Assembly: GCF_002797815.1 (NCBI RefSeq)
Contig: NZ_PGFJ01000002.1
Coordinates: 1,488,001 to 1,552,000 of the forward strand
DNA length: 64,000 nucleotides
Origin: Mucilaginibacter auburnensis
GTDB lineage: Bacteria > Bacteroidota > Bacteroidia > Sphingobacteriales > Sphingobacteriaceae
Direction of reading: 5' to 3'
Under the pieces are notes generated by a model. The model did no database searches. It was not told the origin of the DNA and saw only the letters and a list, made by a program, of their open reading frames with translations. The stretch's first letter is position 1, and each line of letters opens with the position of its first letter. Of this stretch, positions 16,974 through 26,645 are shown piece after piece. The translations under genes and the position numbers were made by a program.

Positions 16974-18565
16974 TATTTGTAAGTAGCCGCCAGTTTTAAG
17001 GCATTGTACGCGTTTACAATACCGCCTGTTGCGCAAAGCTCATCAAAATTGACTTCTCTGGTATTTTCGCCATCCTGTACTTTTACTTTATGCTCAATTT
17101 TAACTACTGATCTCAAAATGATATCCTTAACCTGCATAGCCGTTAACTTTGGGTAGTATGAACGTATTAGCGCTGCCAGACCGGCAACAGCAGGTGCCGC
17201 CATACTGGTACCATTATGCAAGGCGTACTTTGAGCCCGGAGTGGTTGAGTTAATATCAACACCCGGCGCAAAAACATCAACACTGGTTTTACCATAGTTA
17301 GAGAACGATGCTTTTAAGGATGCATCATCAACAGGGCCCGATGCACCAACCTCTATCCAAGCCTGCGCAATGCCACTGCCATCTTCATACTTGCGGTTAG
17401 GGAAGTTATTTTCGTTCTCTGTATTCTTATTATCGTTACCTGCCGCGTGTATCAGCAATACGTCTTTACTTATGGCAAACTTAACGGCATCATCTACCGC
17501 TTTTTTGTTGTAAGAGTATGCTTTACCGAAGCTCATATTAATTACACGGGCTCCGTTTGCTGCAGCATAACGAATAGCATTGGCCACGTCTTTGTCGCGT
17601 TCGTCGCCGGTGGGTACTGTCCGCACCGCCATTATACGTACATCATCAGCCACCCCCTGAATGCCAATACCATTTGTTCTAACCGCGCCAATAATACCCG
17701 CAACGTGCGAGCCATGATCGGCATTGGGGCCGGTAACATCGGTATTGCCATAGTTGCGTTGATTGGCATTTTTATAGTCATCGCCTACTATGCTGCGCGG
17801 GTCGTAGTCAACATTATAATTGTACTCAGCTTGTTCTTTGTAATGATTCCAGGCCGGCATTATCTCCGCCTCGGCAAAAGCGCTTACAGTTTTATATTGA
17901 GGCAAAGCGCCTAATACCGTTTTCTGAACGTAGGTTTCGCCACTTGTTTTAGGCTGATATTTTACCAATTCCTCAGCATTAGGATCTTTTTTACCTATGG
18001 CCGCCAAAATATTGTCTAATATCACCTTGAAATTATTCACACCTGTAAAGGTCTTTTGAGCTTTAGCCGCCGACTCGCTCACCTCAGCGCGCATCTTTTT
18101 GTACTCGGCAAAGGCTGCAATGTCTGCGCCTTTCAGGTTATTGGTATCTAAAGCGGCAAATTTGCTTTTGTAGTCGCGTACTAAACGGGTAACCTCTAAT
18201 GCATCATACTGCACATTGCCTTTAGCCGATCCTATAAAATTCCAGCCATGCACATCATCTGCATAGCCGTTTCTATCGTTGTCAATTTTATCGCCGGCTT
18301 TCTCTTTAGGATTTATCCACAATACATCCCGCAAATCTTCATGCGCTGTATCAACACCGCCGTCAATAACGGCCACTACTACGGTGCTGTGTTTCTTTCC
18401 TTTCAATAACTCAGTGTATGCTTTTTCAGTACTTATTCCAAAGTACGAATCAGTTTTAAGGTCGAGGTTTTGCCATCCGGATGGCGCTTTTTTCACATCC
18501 TGGGCAGATGCCAACAGCGGTATAGCTAAACTTATGGCAAGTAGTGTTCTTTTAAAGTTGTTCAT
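16973..18565 (-). CDS. Secreted subtilisin-like serine protease (S8)
   Basis: A 530-aa peptidase with a signal peptide (MNNFKRTLLAISLAIPLLASA). The catalytic triad is complete: D68 in VVAVIDGGVD, H287 in DHGSHVAG and S454 in GTSMAAP. The gap of about 220 residues between Asp and His is much longer than in subtilisin and holds a Lys/Ala-rich helical insertion (about 120-250), as in other Bacteroidetes S8 proteases. No type IX sorting C-terminal domain is seen, so it is probably periplasmic. The gene overlaps the following GNAT gene by one base. Confidence 0.92.
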   Translation of the reverse strand: MNNFKRTLLAISLAIPLLASAQDVKKAPSGWQNLDLKTDSYFGISTEKAYTELLKGKKHSTVVVAVIDGGVDTAHEDLRDVLWINPKEKAGDKIDNDRNGYADDVHGWNFIGSAKGNVQYDALEVTRLVRDYKSKFAALDTNNLKGADIAAFAEYKKMRAEVSESAAKAQKTFTGVNNFKVILDNILAAIGKKDPNAEELVKYQPKTSGETYVQKTVLGALPQYKTVSAFAEAEIMPAWNHYKEQAEYNYNVDYDPRSIVGDDYKNANQRNYGNTDVTGPNADHGSHVAGIIGAVRTNGIGIQGVADDVRIMAVRTVPTGDERDKDVANAIRYAAANGARVINMSFGKAYSYNKKAVDDAVKFAISKDVLLIHAAGNDNKNTENENNFPNRKYEDGSGIAQAWIEVGASGPVDDASLKASFSNYGKTSVDVFAPGVDINSTTPGSKYALHNGTSMAAPAVAGLAALIRSYYPKLTAMQVKDIILRSVVKIEHKVKVQDGENTREVNFDELCATGGIVNAYNALKLAATYK

Positions 18566-18825
18566 TATTATAATTAGTATATCAGTTAAGTGTGTAAATT
18601 AATAATATGCTTCATTTATAACCAAATGTTAAAGCACATAAATTGAGTACTGCTTTTCGACGCGTTTTACACCCTATCGTTTAAATTATGACCGTCACAA
18701 TATTTAATTAGGTGTTACATCAGCTTGAAAACGCTTTATTGTATTTTGTTATCAGGTGTTACTACTTAATTTTAACAAAAAGTATAAATGCAGAGCATCT
18801 GAAAAATTTGAATGAAGTATATTTA

Positions 18826-18833
18826 TATATTTG
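18826..18833 (+). promoter_or_regulatory. Candidate -7 box close to the start codon
   Basis: TATATTTG fits TAnnTTTG and lies 6 bp before the ATG at 18840. A TTTG at 18807-18810 is 15 bp upstream, shorter than the usual spacer. If real, the mRNA starts near the ATG. Confidence 0.3.
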
Positions 18834-18839
18834 TTAGGA

Positions 18840-19172
18840 ATGAATAACCGAAATAAGAGAACTTTTGCCAGTTTGCTTTTTATGCTCGTCTTTTCTATTA
18901 AGATGATCATATCGGTTATGCCTGTATTTTATCTGTTGGATGCCAAAGTTGCAGCATCAGTAATTTTGCAATTGGAGCAGGAAACGAAGGCAGAAAAGGA
19001 TACCACAGATAAAGACGCGCTCAAAGAAAAAAAGGATTTCGACGAGCATACTTATACTTGTTTTGATTACACCCCTGTGTTAGTGCAAACCAAACACTTA
19101 CATCACTTTATATTGTCGTTACCAGTGCAGCCTTACCATAATGCTGTACCAACGCCGCCTCCCAACGCATAA
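18840..19172 (+). CDS. Small membrane-anchored hypothetical protein upstream of sulP
   Basis: A 110-aa protein (start at the ATG of MNNRNKRTF; a TTG three codons earlier lies inside a probable promoter box). One hydrophobic segment at about residues 9-37 (FASLLFMLVFSIKMIISVMPVF) anchors it, followed by an acidic/basic charged stretch (EQETKAEKDTTDKDALKEKKD) and a C-terminus with HLHH and PTPPPNA. No known family recognised. A small hairpin separates it from the SulP gene, so it may be partly co-transcribed with the bicarbonate or sulfate transport operon. Confidence 0.6.
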   Translation: MNNRNKRTFASLLFMLVFSIKMIISVMPVFYLLDAKVAASVILQLEQETKAEKDTTDKDALKEKKDFDEHTYTCFDYTPVLVQTKHLHHFILSLPVQPYHNAVPTPPPNA

Positions 19173-19181
19173 CTCATTTTG

Positions 19182-19203
19182 AGGCCGGGCAAACTCCCGG
19201 CCT
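19182..19203 (+). terminator. Hairpin between the small protein gene and sulP
   Basis: An 8-bp perfect stem AGGCCGGG / CCCGGCCT with a 6-nt loop, 10 bp after the stop. No good T-run follows, so it may only attenuate or protect the transcript. Confidence 0.5.
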
Positions 19204-19243
19204 TGTGCGCCTATTTATTAAAAATTTATTAGAACCAATTATT

Positions 19244-20845
19244 ATGCAATCAAAGCAAGGAGGGGCTACGGGCTTCTTCGATTTTAAACAGTATTTAAGT
19301 CCTCAGAATTTAAAAAAGGATCTCCCGGCAAGTGTTGTGGTTTTCCTTGTGGCGTTACCCCTCTGTTTGGGTATTGCGCTGGCGTCAGGAGCACCACTAT
19401 TTGCAGGTTTATTAACCGGCATTATTGGTGGCCTTGTAACCGGTATGCTCAGCGGCTCGCAATTGAGTGTGGCCGGTCCGGCTGCGGGTTTAACAGTAAT
19501 TGTACTTAATGCCATTAACGGGTTAGGATCATACGACACCTTTTTGTTAGCTGTGTTTTTAGCCGGTGTCATCCAAATTATTCTGGGGGTTATTAAAGCG
19601 GGAACCATTGGCAATTATTTCCCATCCGCTGTGATTGAAGGGATGTTGGCCGCTATAGGTATCATATTGATCATGAAGCAGTTTCCGCATGCTGTTGGAT
19701 ATGATGCTGATTTTGAAGGTGATGAAGGATTTGTACAAACCGATCAGCACAATACCTTTTCTGAGATCATGATAGCCTTCTCTAAAATAAACTACGGAGC
19801 GGTTATTATAAGCGCCATCTCTATAGCACTTTTATTATACTGGCCAAAAGTAAAAAAGCTGGCTATTGTGCCGGCCCCCTTGCTGGTTGTGGTTGCAGGC
19901 ATAATATTAGGATTGGCTTTTAATGGAACAGATATGGCGTTAAGAGACAAGCAATTTGTGAGCATTCCCATTGTTGGTAGCACCAGTGAGTTTTTCGGAC
20001 TGTTTAAATCGCCCAACTTTGCAGCCATCACCAATAAACAGGTTTGGATAACCGCCGGCACTCTTGCTATTGTAGCCAGTTTGGAAACTTTGCTTAGTGT
20101 GGAGGCCGTTGATAAAATAGATCCTATTAAACGCGTAACACCCACCAATCGTGAGTTATTAGCACAAGGCACCGGTAATATGATAAGTGGCTTGCTGGGC
20201 GGCTTACCTATGACGGCTGTAATTGTGCGTTCATCTGCCAACGTGAACGCGGGGGCACGTACCAAAGTTAGCGCTATAGCACACGGTTTTTTTCTATTGA
20301 TCTCACTGTTAACCATACCCACGGTTATCAATTTAATTCCCCTGTCATGCCTCGCAGCTATATTATTAATGACCGGTTATAAATTGGCGCGTATAGCCTT
20401 ATTCAAGCATATGTGGCATAAAGGCCTGTCGCAGTTTATTCCGTTTGTTGTAACCATAGTGGCAGTAGTGTTTACAGATCTGCTAATAGGCGTAGGCATA
20501 GGTATGGCGGTTGGTATATTCTACCTGTTGCGTACCAACATGAATAATTCCTATTTCTATCAGATAGAAAGCAACGGTCGTAAAAAGGTTATCCGCTTAC
20601 GACTGGCCGAAGAAGTATCCTTTTTAAATAAAGCCGCCATACAGGTAACATTATCCAATCTGCCTAAAGAAACAGAGGTAATTTTGGATGGCACCGCATC
20701 ACGATATATTGATCCCGACGTTTTGGAGATCATTCACAATTTCAAACACAACGCCTATACCAAAGGCATTATAGTGAAACTTGAAAACATTAAAGAGCGG
20801 TATGACCTGCTTAAAAATAAAGACCTGAGTAAAGAACTTAAATAA
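19244..20845 (+). CDS. SulP family anion transporter with STAS domain
   Basis: A 533-aa inner-membrane transporter. The N-terminal ~420 residues have the SulP membrane domain (DLPASVVVFLVALPLCLGIALASGAP near the start, GLLGGLPMTAVIVRSSANVNAGARTKVSA in the middle); the last ~110 residues form a STAS domain (VILDGTASRYIDPDVLEII). Start is the ATG of MQSKQGG; a GTG 13 codons upstream falls in the hairpin region. Nine bases later comes a carbonic anhydrase gene. Known SulP-carbonic anhydrase pairs suggest bicarbonate (BicA-like) transport, but sulfate cannot be excluded from sequence. Confidence 0.92.
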   Translation: MQSKQGGATGFFDFKQYLSPQNLKKDLPASVVVFLVALPLCLGIALASGAPLFAGLLTGIIGGLVTGMLSGSQLSVAGPAAGLTVIVLNAINGLGSYDTFLLAVFLAGVIQIILGVIKAGTIGNYFPSAVIEGMLAAIGIILIMKQFPHAVGYDADFEGDEGFVQTDQHNTFSEIMIAFSKINYGAVIISAISIALLLYWPKVKKLAIVPAPLLVVVAGIILGLAFNGTDMALRDKQFVSIPIVGSTSEFFGLFKSPNFAAITNKQVWITAGTLAIVASLETLLSVEAVDKIDPIKRVTPTNRELLAQGTGNMISGLLGGLPMTAVIVRSSANVNAGARTKVSAIAHGFFLLISLLTIPTVINLIPLSCLAAILLMTGYKLARIALFKHMWHKGLSQFIPFVVTIVAVVFTDLLIGVGIGMAVGIFYLLRTNMNNSYFYQIESNGRKKVIRLRLAEEVSFLNKAAIQVTLSNLPKETEVILDGTASRYIDPDVLEIIHNFKHNAYTKGIIVKLENIKERYDLLKNKDLSKELK

Positions 20846-20854
20846 TAAAAGAAC

Positions 20855-21547
20855 ATGAAAAACGATAATAAAAATGGCGAAAAGCTGAAACTGCAGTTGG
20901 CCCAAACAGAAAGCTACACCAAACTAATAGCAGGTAACCGTGCCTGGGTTGACCAAACACTTGAAAAAGATCCGGAGTTTTTTAAGACTTTGGCTAAAGG
21001 CCAAAGTCCGGAAGTGTTATGGATTGGCTGCGCTGATAGCCGTGTACCTGCCAACGAAGTTACCGGCACCTTACCCGGTGAAGTGTTTGTTCACCGTAAC
21101 ATTGCCAACGTATGTAACCATACAGACATGAACATGCTCAGCGTATTAGACTATGCCGTTAATGTGTTAAAAGTAAAACATGTTATTGTAACCGGACATT
21201 ACGGCTGTGGCGGTGTAGCAGCGGCTTTAACCAACAAACAATTTGGTTTGATTGACAACTGGCTGCGTCACATTAAAGATGTTTACCGTTTGCACAGCCA
21301 CGAGCTGGACCGTATTACCAATCAGGAACAAAAAGTTAACCGCCTGGTGGAACTGAACGTGATAGAGCAGGCTTATAACCTTTGCAAAACCACCATAATA
21401 CAAAATGCATGGAAAGAGCGGGATGACTTGTATGTACACGGCTGGATAGTTGATATTTCGACGGGCCTGGTGAAAGACCTTGGCGTTAGCGCTAATGACT
21501 CACACAAACTTGGATATGTTTATGAGGTAGCGCCTGCCGCTGTTTAG
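20855..21547 (+). CDS. Beta-class carbonic anhydrase, SulP-linked paralogue
   Basis: A 230-aa zinc enzyme interconverting CO2 and bicarbonate. Zinc ligands are C59 (CADSR, with D61/R63), H115 and C118 (GHYGCGG). It begins 9 bp after the SulP gene and ends at a terminator, so both form one operon; the likely job is to convert imported or exported bicarbonate at the membrane. It is closely similar to the carbonic anhydrase near 7.5 kb but has a longer, Lys/Asn-rich N-terminus and its own C-terminus. Confidence 0.94.
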   Translation: MKNDNKNGEKLKLQLAQTESYTKLIAGNRAWVDQTLEKDPEFFKTLAKGQSPEVLWIGCADSRVPANEVTGTLPGEVFVHRNIANVCNHTDMNMLSVLDYAVNVLKVKHVIVTGHYGCGGVAAALTNKQFGLIDNWLRHIKDVYRLHSHELDRITNQEQKVNRLVELNVIEQAYNLCKTTIIQNAWKERDDLYVHGWIVDISTGLVKDLGVSANDSHKLGYVYEVAPAAV

Positions 21548-21566
21548 TCGGTACAAATATTGATTG

Positions 21567-21600
21567 AAAATCCCGGCACGTTTTGAACGGTCGGGATTTT
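21567..21600 (+). terminator. Terminator of the sulP-carbonic anhydrase operon
   Basis: Inverted repeat AAAATCCCG / CGGGATTTT with a 16-nt interior; its T-run lies in the stem. It can also serve the convergent gene on the other strand. Confidence 0.75.
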
Positions 21601-21616
21601 CGCAATAGCCGCGCTG

Positions 21617-22693
21617 TTACCTGGTACCGTTGTTAATACGCTCTATCTCTATATTCAAACTTTCCTTTCCCATTTTACCTGTTAAGGTAGCTTTACCTCC
21701 CACCGTCGCAGGTGTTATTTGTGCTTTTAAAGTATCTCGCGCAGATTGCGGGAAACGCCATGTTGCTGTGAGTTGCCTATTATCCTCATTATATTTATAA
21801 TTGCCGATCAATCGCTTCCATGGCTTGTTGTACTCCAATACAATATCGTTTTTGTCGATATAAACTTTGGTTAAAACGCTATCAACACTTGGAACTGCAA
21901 TATCCTTTCCATTCACTTTCAATTGCTTTACCACGTACTTACCATTTATTTCAGGATAATACTGTGGGTATTCAACAATTGCCATCAGTATGAACGGTAT
22001 TACAATCACAGAAAGTTTTACCAGATTGCGGATAACTTTGCTTTTAAAAAAGTATCGTTTTAAATCATCGTCTGTAAAAAATATTTTAACAAGGCGAGGA
22101 TACTCTATCCACAATAAATAAACTAAACCGGCTATCTCAATACCAATATATACCGAAGTAACTATTCCGTTATAAAACACATCTAAAAAGAAGATATTTA
22201 AGGTCACGGGCAACAACACAAATACGCCAAGTAACCTCGTTTTTCTAAATATTACTAATAAACCACCTGCTATCTCAATACCGCCGATCAATAATGTATA
22301 AATGCGCGAATGTCCGAAAAAAGCCCACATTAGCTCGCTGTCTGAAATGGTATTGAAAGGGTTATCCAACAGTGCGAGCGGTGTGTTAAACTGTAAGCCA
22401 AAGAATTTGCAAACACCAAATATGCACATGTCAAGTGCAATGAGGTATCTCAAAGCGTCCTGCCAAAAGGCCAGCATGGAGTATGGGTCAGGATGATTTT
22501 TGAAATTTTTTGGAAGCAAGAAAAGCATATCTAGCAACACGCCAATAAAAAACACGATGCTTATGTTATTCATTATTGGTGGCGGTATTAAAGGATAAAA
22601 ATACCGTAGCCCAATGCGTTGCAGCATTATGGCGCTGATAAGGCCTGTAAGAAAGTAAGGTAATGCGATTTTAGAAAAAGGTTTTGTTATCAT
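21617..22693 (-). CDS. Multi-pass membrane protein, DoxX-like, function unknown
   Basis: A 358-aa protein. The first ~225 residues have six or seven hydrophobic segments, including a region reminiscent of DoxX-type proteins (YLIALDMCIFGVCKFFGLQF, then IYTLLIGGIEIAGGLLVIF). The C-terminal ~120 residues are soluble, beta-rich and probably periplasmic (from YYPEINGKYVVKQLKV). No function can be named. It is followed upstream by an AraC-type regulator read in the same direction, with an 87 bp gap; they may be functionally linked. Confidence 0.7.
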   Translation of the reverse strand: MITKPFSKIALPYFLTGLISAIMLQRIGLRYFYPLIPPPIMNNISIVFFIGVLLDMLFLLPKNFKNHPDPYSMLAFWQDALRYLIALDMCIFGVCKFFGLQFNTPLALLDNPFNTISDSELMWAFFGHSRIYTLLIGGIEIAGGLLVIFRKTRLLGVFVLLPVTLNIFFLDVFYNGIVTSVYIGIEIAGLVYLLWIEYPRLVKIFFTDDDLKRYFFKSKVIRNLVKLSVIVIPFILMAIVEYPQYYPEINGKYVVKQLKVNGKDIAVPSVDSVLTKVYIDKNDIVLEYNKPWKRLIGNYKYNEDNRQLTATWRFPQSARDTLKAQITPATVGGKATLTGKMGKESLNIEIERINNGTR

Positions 22694-22780
22694 AATGATT
22701 GCGTTTAGTTCGCAATTTTATGCACAATTAGTATTAGCGTCGTTCGCTTCCATCCAAACGAACATCTATTACAAAAACTC

Positions 22781-23926
22781 TTAAGCGATCACGGTCTGCT
22801 GACTATCAGCAGTTTGTTTCATAAACTGGCTCGGCGACAGGCCGGTCTCGCGTTTAAATGCTGTATTAAAGGTTGTTTTAGAATTGAAACCGGCGTTGTA
22901 GGCAATGCCTAATATATTGAGATGGGAATACTTTCCTGATTGCATAAGTTGTTTAGCTTCGGCAACCCTGTAGGCGTTTATAAACTGATAGAAGTTGGAA
23001 TGCATGCCTTCGTTCAACACATACGATACATCATGTGGCGATACGCCCATCTTTTCTGAAAGCTCGGGCAAATTTAGTTCACTGTTTAGAAACATCCGCT
23101 CGGTTTCCATCAGGGAGATCAACCTTGCTTTTAACTCATCCATCAATTCAGCTGACAGCCGAGCCTTAGGTTTCTCCTCAACAGGGTTTAATATTAACTC
23201 AAGCGATTGCAGTTGTACTTCCTCGTATGGATACACTTCTTTCTGCACCAAAAGGTAGTAAGTTATAAACACGGTACCTGCCAGATAACCTAAAGGAATA
23301 AAATTTCGCAGCACCTCCGATGGAATATTATTGGTTACTGAAAGCACTATCATAAATAGAATACCCCACAGTAACTGCCGCAACCATTGAAGACTTACAG
23401 GCGTGTTATCTGAAACAATTTGATTCACATTACTGAGGTGCCTTCTCAGCATGCGGTAAGATAGCAGCCAATAAACCACCAATTGAATAGGTATAGATAG
23501 TTTGACCAAAATTGGCAAAACAATTTTAAGTCCCGATGCAAAAGCTGAATTACCTAAATTCGGCATACCCGGCGCAAAAACTAACAACCCTGTAAACACA
23601 GCAAATATCAGGACAGGGATAAAATGAAGATATTCGCGCGGCCGAACTTGCTTACTCACGGCTGTGTAATGTAAAACGCTTAGATACAATGCCGGCGCAA
23701 TGGCATACCTTGATAGTTCATTGAATATGATGAGTTGCCTGTAATTGTCTGAATGTCCTGTTTGGTTGATAAGCACATCTAACACGGCCGACCCCGCCGA
23801 GAACAAAAACACACCAAACCACTTGTTAGCAATAACATTTACCTTAAGTGGATTGATAAATGCTATGAATGCCAGCATAAACAAACTTACACAAGCAGCA
23901 TTTAATATAATCAGGTGCATGGCCAT
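22781..23926 (-). CDS. Membrane-embedded AraC-family transcriptional regulator
   Basis: A 381-aa regulator. The N-terminal ~230 residues contain about seven hydrophobic segments (sensor part), and the C-terminal ~100 residues are an AraC-type double helix-turn-helix (FYQFINAYRVAEAKQLM, then ILGIAYNAGFNSKTTFNTAFKRETGLSPSQF). This architecture is common in Bacteroidetes. The signal is unknown. It reads into the DoxX-like membrane gene, its most likely target or partner. Confidence 0.85.
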   Translation of the reverse strand: MAMHLIILNAACVSLFMLAFIAFINPLKVNVIANKWFGVFLFSAGSAVLDVLINQTGHSDNYRQLIIFNELSRYAIAPALYLSVLHYTAVSKQVRPREYLHFIPVLIFAVFTGLLVFAPGMPNLGNSAFASGLKIVLPILVKLSIPIQLVVYWLLSYRMLRRHLSNVNQIVSDNTPVSLQWLRQLLWGILFMIVLSVTNNIPSEVLRNFIPLGYLAGTVFITYYLLVQKEVYPYEEVQLQSLELILNPVEEKPKARLSAELMDELKARLISLMETERMFLNSELNLPELSEKMGVSPHDVSYVLNEGMHSNFYQFINAYRVAEAKQLMQSGKYSHLNILGIAYNAGFNSKTTFNTAFKRETGLSPSQFMKQTADSQQTVIA

Positions 23927-23973
23927 ATCAACTGTAAGTTACAATAGAATTATTCACTCCGAAAATATTAGTT

Positions 23974-24009
23974 AAAAAAAAATGCCCTGCTTATTCAGCA
24001 GGGCATTTT
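23974..24009 (-). terminator. Terminator of the ribosomal protein cluster
   Basis: A 12-bp perfect stem (AAAATGCCCTGC / GCAGGGCATTTT) with a 7-nt loop; on the minus strand it is followed by a T-run. It lies 20 bp past the rplQ stop and ends the long r-protein transcript. Confidence 0.92.
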
Positions 24010-24029
24010 ATCATTTCAAAAGCGAGTTA

Positions 24030-24611
24030 TTATTCGCCTTTTTCTGCATTTTCTTCGTTTGCAGCAGGTGCTTCTGGAGCAGCTTCTTCAGCCGGAGCTG
24101 CAGTTTCTTCAGCTACAGGAGCTTCAGTTACTTCTTCTGCAACAGCAACTTCTTCTGTTTGTGCAGCAGGAGCAGCAGCTACAGCACCACCTTTACCACC
24201 ACGACGACGGGTTGATTTTTTAGCAACCGGAGCATCACCTTTGGTGTAAACTGTGTTGTAATCAACCAGCTCAATGATCGCCATCTCAGCGTTGTCACCT
24301 AAACGGTTTTCTAATTTGATGATACGAGTATAACCTCCCGGACGGTTAGCAATTTTAGCTGCGATGTCGCGGAAAAGGATAGATACAGCGTCTTTATCTT
24401 GCAAATAGCTAAACACAGTACGACGAGAGTGAGTAGTATCGTTTTTTGCTTTTGTTAAAAGAGGCTCTGCATAACCACGCAATGCCTTTGCTTTTGCTAA
24501 AGTGGTAGTGATGCGTTTGTGCAGGATAAGCGATGTTGCCATGTTAGCTAACATTGCTTTGCGGTGGCTGTTGGTACGGCCCAGGTGGTTTACTTTTTTA
24601 CCGTGTCTCAT
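24030..24611 (-). CDS. rplQ: 50S ribosomal protein L17 with acidic Ala/Glu tail
   Basis: A 193-aa protein; the L17 core ([28 protein letters not shown]) fills the first ~120 residues. The rest is a basic patch ([12 protein letters not shown]) and then a ~60-residue low-complexity tail rich in Ala, Glu, Pro and Val. Bacterial L17 is usually 115-130 aa, so the tail is extra; similar tails occur in Bacteroidetes. It is the last gene of the cluster, 197 bp after rpoA, with heptad repeats in the gap. Confidence 0.96.
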   Translation of the reverse strand: MRHGKKVNHLGRTNSHRKAMLANMATSLILHKRITTTLAKAKALRGYAEPLLTKAKNDTTHSRRTVFSYLQDKDAVSILFRDIAAKIANRPGGYTRIIKLENRLGDNAEMAIIELVDYNTVYTKGDAPVAKKSTRRRGGKGGAVAAAPAAQTEEVAVAEEVTEAPVAEETAAPAEEAAPEAPAANEENAEKGE

Positions 24612-24689
24612 TGTTATTTTTTGTTTTGTGGCACGTGCATACCGTTGGGCGGCGTTTTATCGTCAAGCCCTCGGAATTACGCGGTACTA

Positions 24690-24808
24690 GTGACTGGTTA
24701 ATTAGTGATCAGAGATTAGTCACTTCATCATCTCAAATCTGATTTATAAAAGAAATTGGTGATTAAAGATGAGACCTGATCTCTATTCTCTAATCACCAA
24801 TCACTAAA
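24690..24808. repeat. Heptad-periodic inverted repeats in the rpoA-rplQ gap
   Basis: Degenerate 7-mers of the GATTAGT/GATTGGT type fill the gap. The left part (GACTGGTTAATTAGTGATC, about 24692) is an imperfect inverse copy of the right part (AATCACCAATCACTAAAC, 24791-24808), so the spacer can fold into a long imperfect hairpin within the transcript. Confidence 0.55.
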
Positions 24809-25801
24809 CTATTCTTCGTCTAACTTAAATTTAGCCAGGTTCATACCAAAAGACAAGCCTTTTGATTTAACCAGGTCCTGAATCTCAGTTAATGATTTTT
24901 TACCGAAGTTTCTGAACTTTAACATATCAGCAACGTCGTATGATACCAGATCAGCCAGGCTGCGGATATCAGCTGCTTTTAAGCAATTTAATGCACGCAC
25001 TGAAAGATCAAGGTCAACTAACTCAGTTTTAAGGATCTTACGCATGTGTAAAATTTCCTCGTCAACCTCTTTAGTTTCTTCTTTAGCCTGAGCCTCTAAC
25101 ATCATGTTCTCATCGCTGAACAACATAAAGTGCTGAATCAAAATTTTTGCAGCTTCTTTAAGTGCATCCTCGGGATGGATTGAACCGTCTGTAGCAATAT
25201 CCAATACTAATTTTTCATAGTCGGTTTTTTGCTCAACACGATAGTTCTCGATAGTATATTTAACGTTCTTTATCGGAGTGTAGATAGAATCGATAGCAAT
25301 TACGCCTACGTTCGCATCAGGGTTTTTGTTCTCTTCGCTTGGAACGTAACCACGACCTTTGTTGATAGTGAATTCAACTTCAAGCGTTACTGATGAATCC
25401 ATGTTGCAGATAACCAGCTCAGGATTTAAAACAGTAAAGTTGTTAGAGAACTTAGTAATATCTCCGGCTTTAAAAGCGTCCTGACCGTTAATGATCACGA
25501 ATACTTTTTCAGTGTCGCCAGACTCACCTGTCTTTTTAAACCTAACTTGTTTTAAGTTTAATATGATCTCGGTAACGTCTTCAACAACTCCTTTTATGGT
25601 TGAAAACTCATGCGTAACACCTGAGAAACGTACTGAAGTGATAGCATAACCTTCAAGCGATGAAAGTAAGATACGACGCAGAGCATTACCAATGGTTACA
25701 CCGAAGCCTGGTTCTAATGGACGAAACTCAAACGTGCCATCAAAATCAGTTGATTTCTGCATGATAACCTTATCTGGTTTTTGAAATGCTAAAATTGCCA
25801 T
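24809..25801 (-). CDS. rpoA: RNA polymerase alpha subunit
   Basis: A 330-aa subunit. The N-terminal dimerisation domain carries [34 protein letters not shown] and the C-terminal DNA- and activator-contacting domain carries [23 protein letters not shown] and [12 protein letters not shown]. Normal length. It lies between rpsD and rplQ as usual; 168 bp and 197 bp gaps on each side hold heptad-periodic hairpins, unusual for an r-protein operon. Confidence 0.98.
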   Translation of the reverse strand: MAILAFQKPDKVIMQKSTDFDGTFEFRPLEPGFGVTIGNALRRILLSSLEGYAITSVRFSGVTHEFSTIKGVVEDVTEIILNLKQVRFKKTGESGDTEKVFVIINGQDAFKAGDITKFSNNFTVLNPELVICNMDSSVTLEVEFTINKGRGYVPSEENKNPDANVGVIAIDSIYTPIKNVKYTIENYRVEQKTDYEKLVLDIATDGSIHPEDALKEAAKILIQHFMLFSDENMMLEAQAKEETKEVDEEILHMRKILKTELVDLDLSVRALNCLKAADIRSLADLVSYDVADMLKFRNFGKKSLTEIQDLVKSKGLSFGMNLAKFKLDEE

Positions 25802-25839
25802 TTATATCCTTTATTTATTGTTTGTTTGCTAATAGATTT

Positions 25840-25969
25840 GAGATATGAGATGTGAGATATGAGACCCAATCCTTATACCTAAATCACAATATGTCAATGT
25901 TTAGTTATGAAACTGAAAAATGAGATTTGAATTTTATCTCAAATCTCATGTCTCAAATCTCATATCTTA
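25840..25969. repeat. Heptad-periodic inverted repeats in the rpsD-rpoA gap
   Basis: The right side holds TGAGATTTGA / TCAAATCTCA (25921-25930 and 25939-25948), and the left side about 25840-25865 is a run of 7-mers (GAGATAT, GAGATGT, GAGATAT, GAGACCC). Left and right parts are imperfect inverse copies. Confidence 0.65.
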
Positions 25970-26578
25970 CTATTTAGAGTATAACTCGACGATCAGATTC
26001 TCTTTGATGTTCTCCGGAATCTCATCGCGGTTTGGATAGTTAAGGAACTTACCTGTTAAATTGGCAGCATCCCACTCAAACCAGCTATATTTATTGATCT
26101 TTCTGCCCGCTACTGAGTTACTGATAGCCTCTAAAGATTTTGATTTTTCGCGAACCGCTATAACGTCTCCGGCTTTAACCTGGTATGAAGCAATGTTCAC
26201 TACCTCACCGTTAACAGTGATATGTTTGTGGCCAACCAATTGACGTGCACCAGAACGGGTTGGAGCAATACCTAAACGGAATACTACGTTATCTAAACGA
26301 GCTTCTAAAAACTTTAATAAGTTTTCGCCGGTGATGCCTTCTTTAGCTGAAGCACGGTGAAACAAGTTCTCGAACTGACGCTCTAATACACCATAAGTGT
26401 ATTTAACTTTTTGTTTCTCCATTAACTGTACAGCGTACTCTGATTGCTTGCCTCTTCTTTTTGAAGCGCCGTGCATACCAGGGCCGTAGTTTTTTCTTTC
26501 TAACGCTTTATCCGGACCGAAGATCGGCTCGCGGAAACGACGTGCAATTTTTGATTTGGGGCCTGTATATCTTGCCAT
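25970..26578 (-). CDS. rpsD: 30S ribosomal protein S4
   Basis: A 202-aa primary 16S rRNA-binding protein. It starts [20 protein letters not shown] and has the S4 RNA-binding domain ([34 protein letters not shown]). The N-terminal zinc-binding cysteines found in some S4 proteins are absent. It follows rpsK by 67 bp. Confidence 0.98.
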   Translation of the reverse strand: MARYTGPKSKIARRFREPIFGPDKALERKNYGPGMHGASKRRGKQSEYAVQLMEKQKVKYTYGVLERQFENLFHRASAKEGITGENLLKFLEARLDNVVFRLGIAPTRSGARQLVGHKHITVNGEVVNIASYQVKAGDVIAVREKSKSLEAISNSVAGRKINKYSWFEWDAANLTGKFLNYPNRDEIPENIKENLIVELYSK

Positions 26579-26645
26579 TGTTTGTTGCTTTTAAAGTATC
26601 ATGCGGCCCGCAGCCGCTGAATCTTAGCTTTAAAAAATTGATTAA

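Noticed and set aside
17447..17914. 155-codon plus-strand frame opposite the subtilase gene
   Set aside because: It mirrors the subtilase, whose triad is intact; hydrophobicity comes from the complementary codons.
19792..20331. 179-codon minus-strand frame opposite the SulP gene
   Set aside because: A shadow of the hydrophobic SulP coding sequence; no independent signals.
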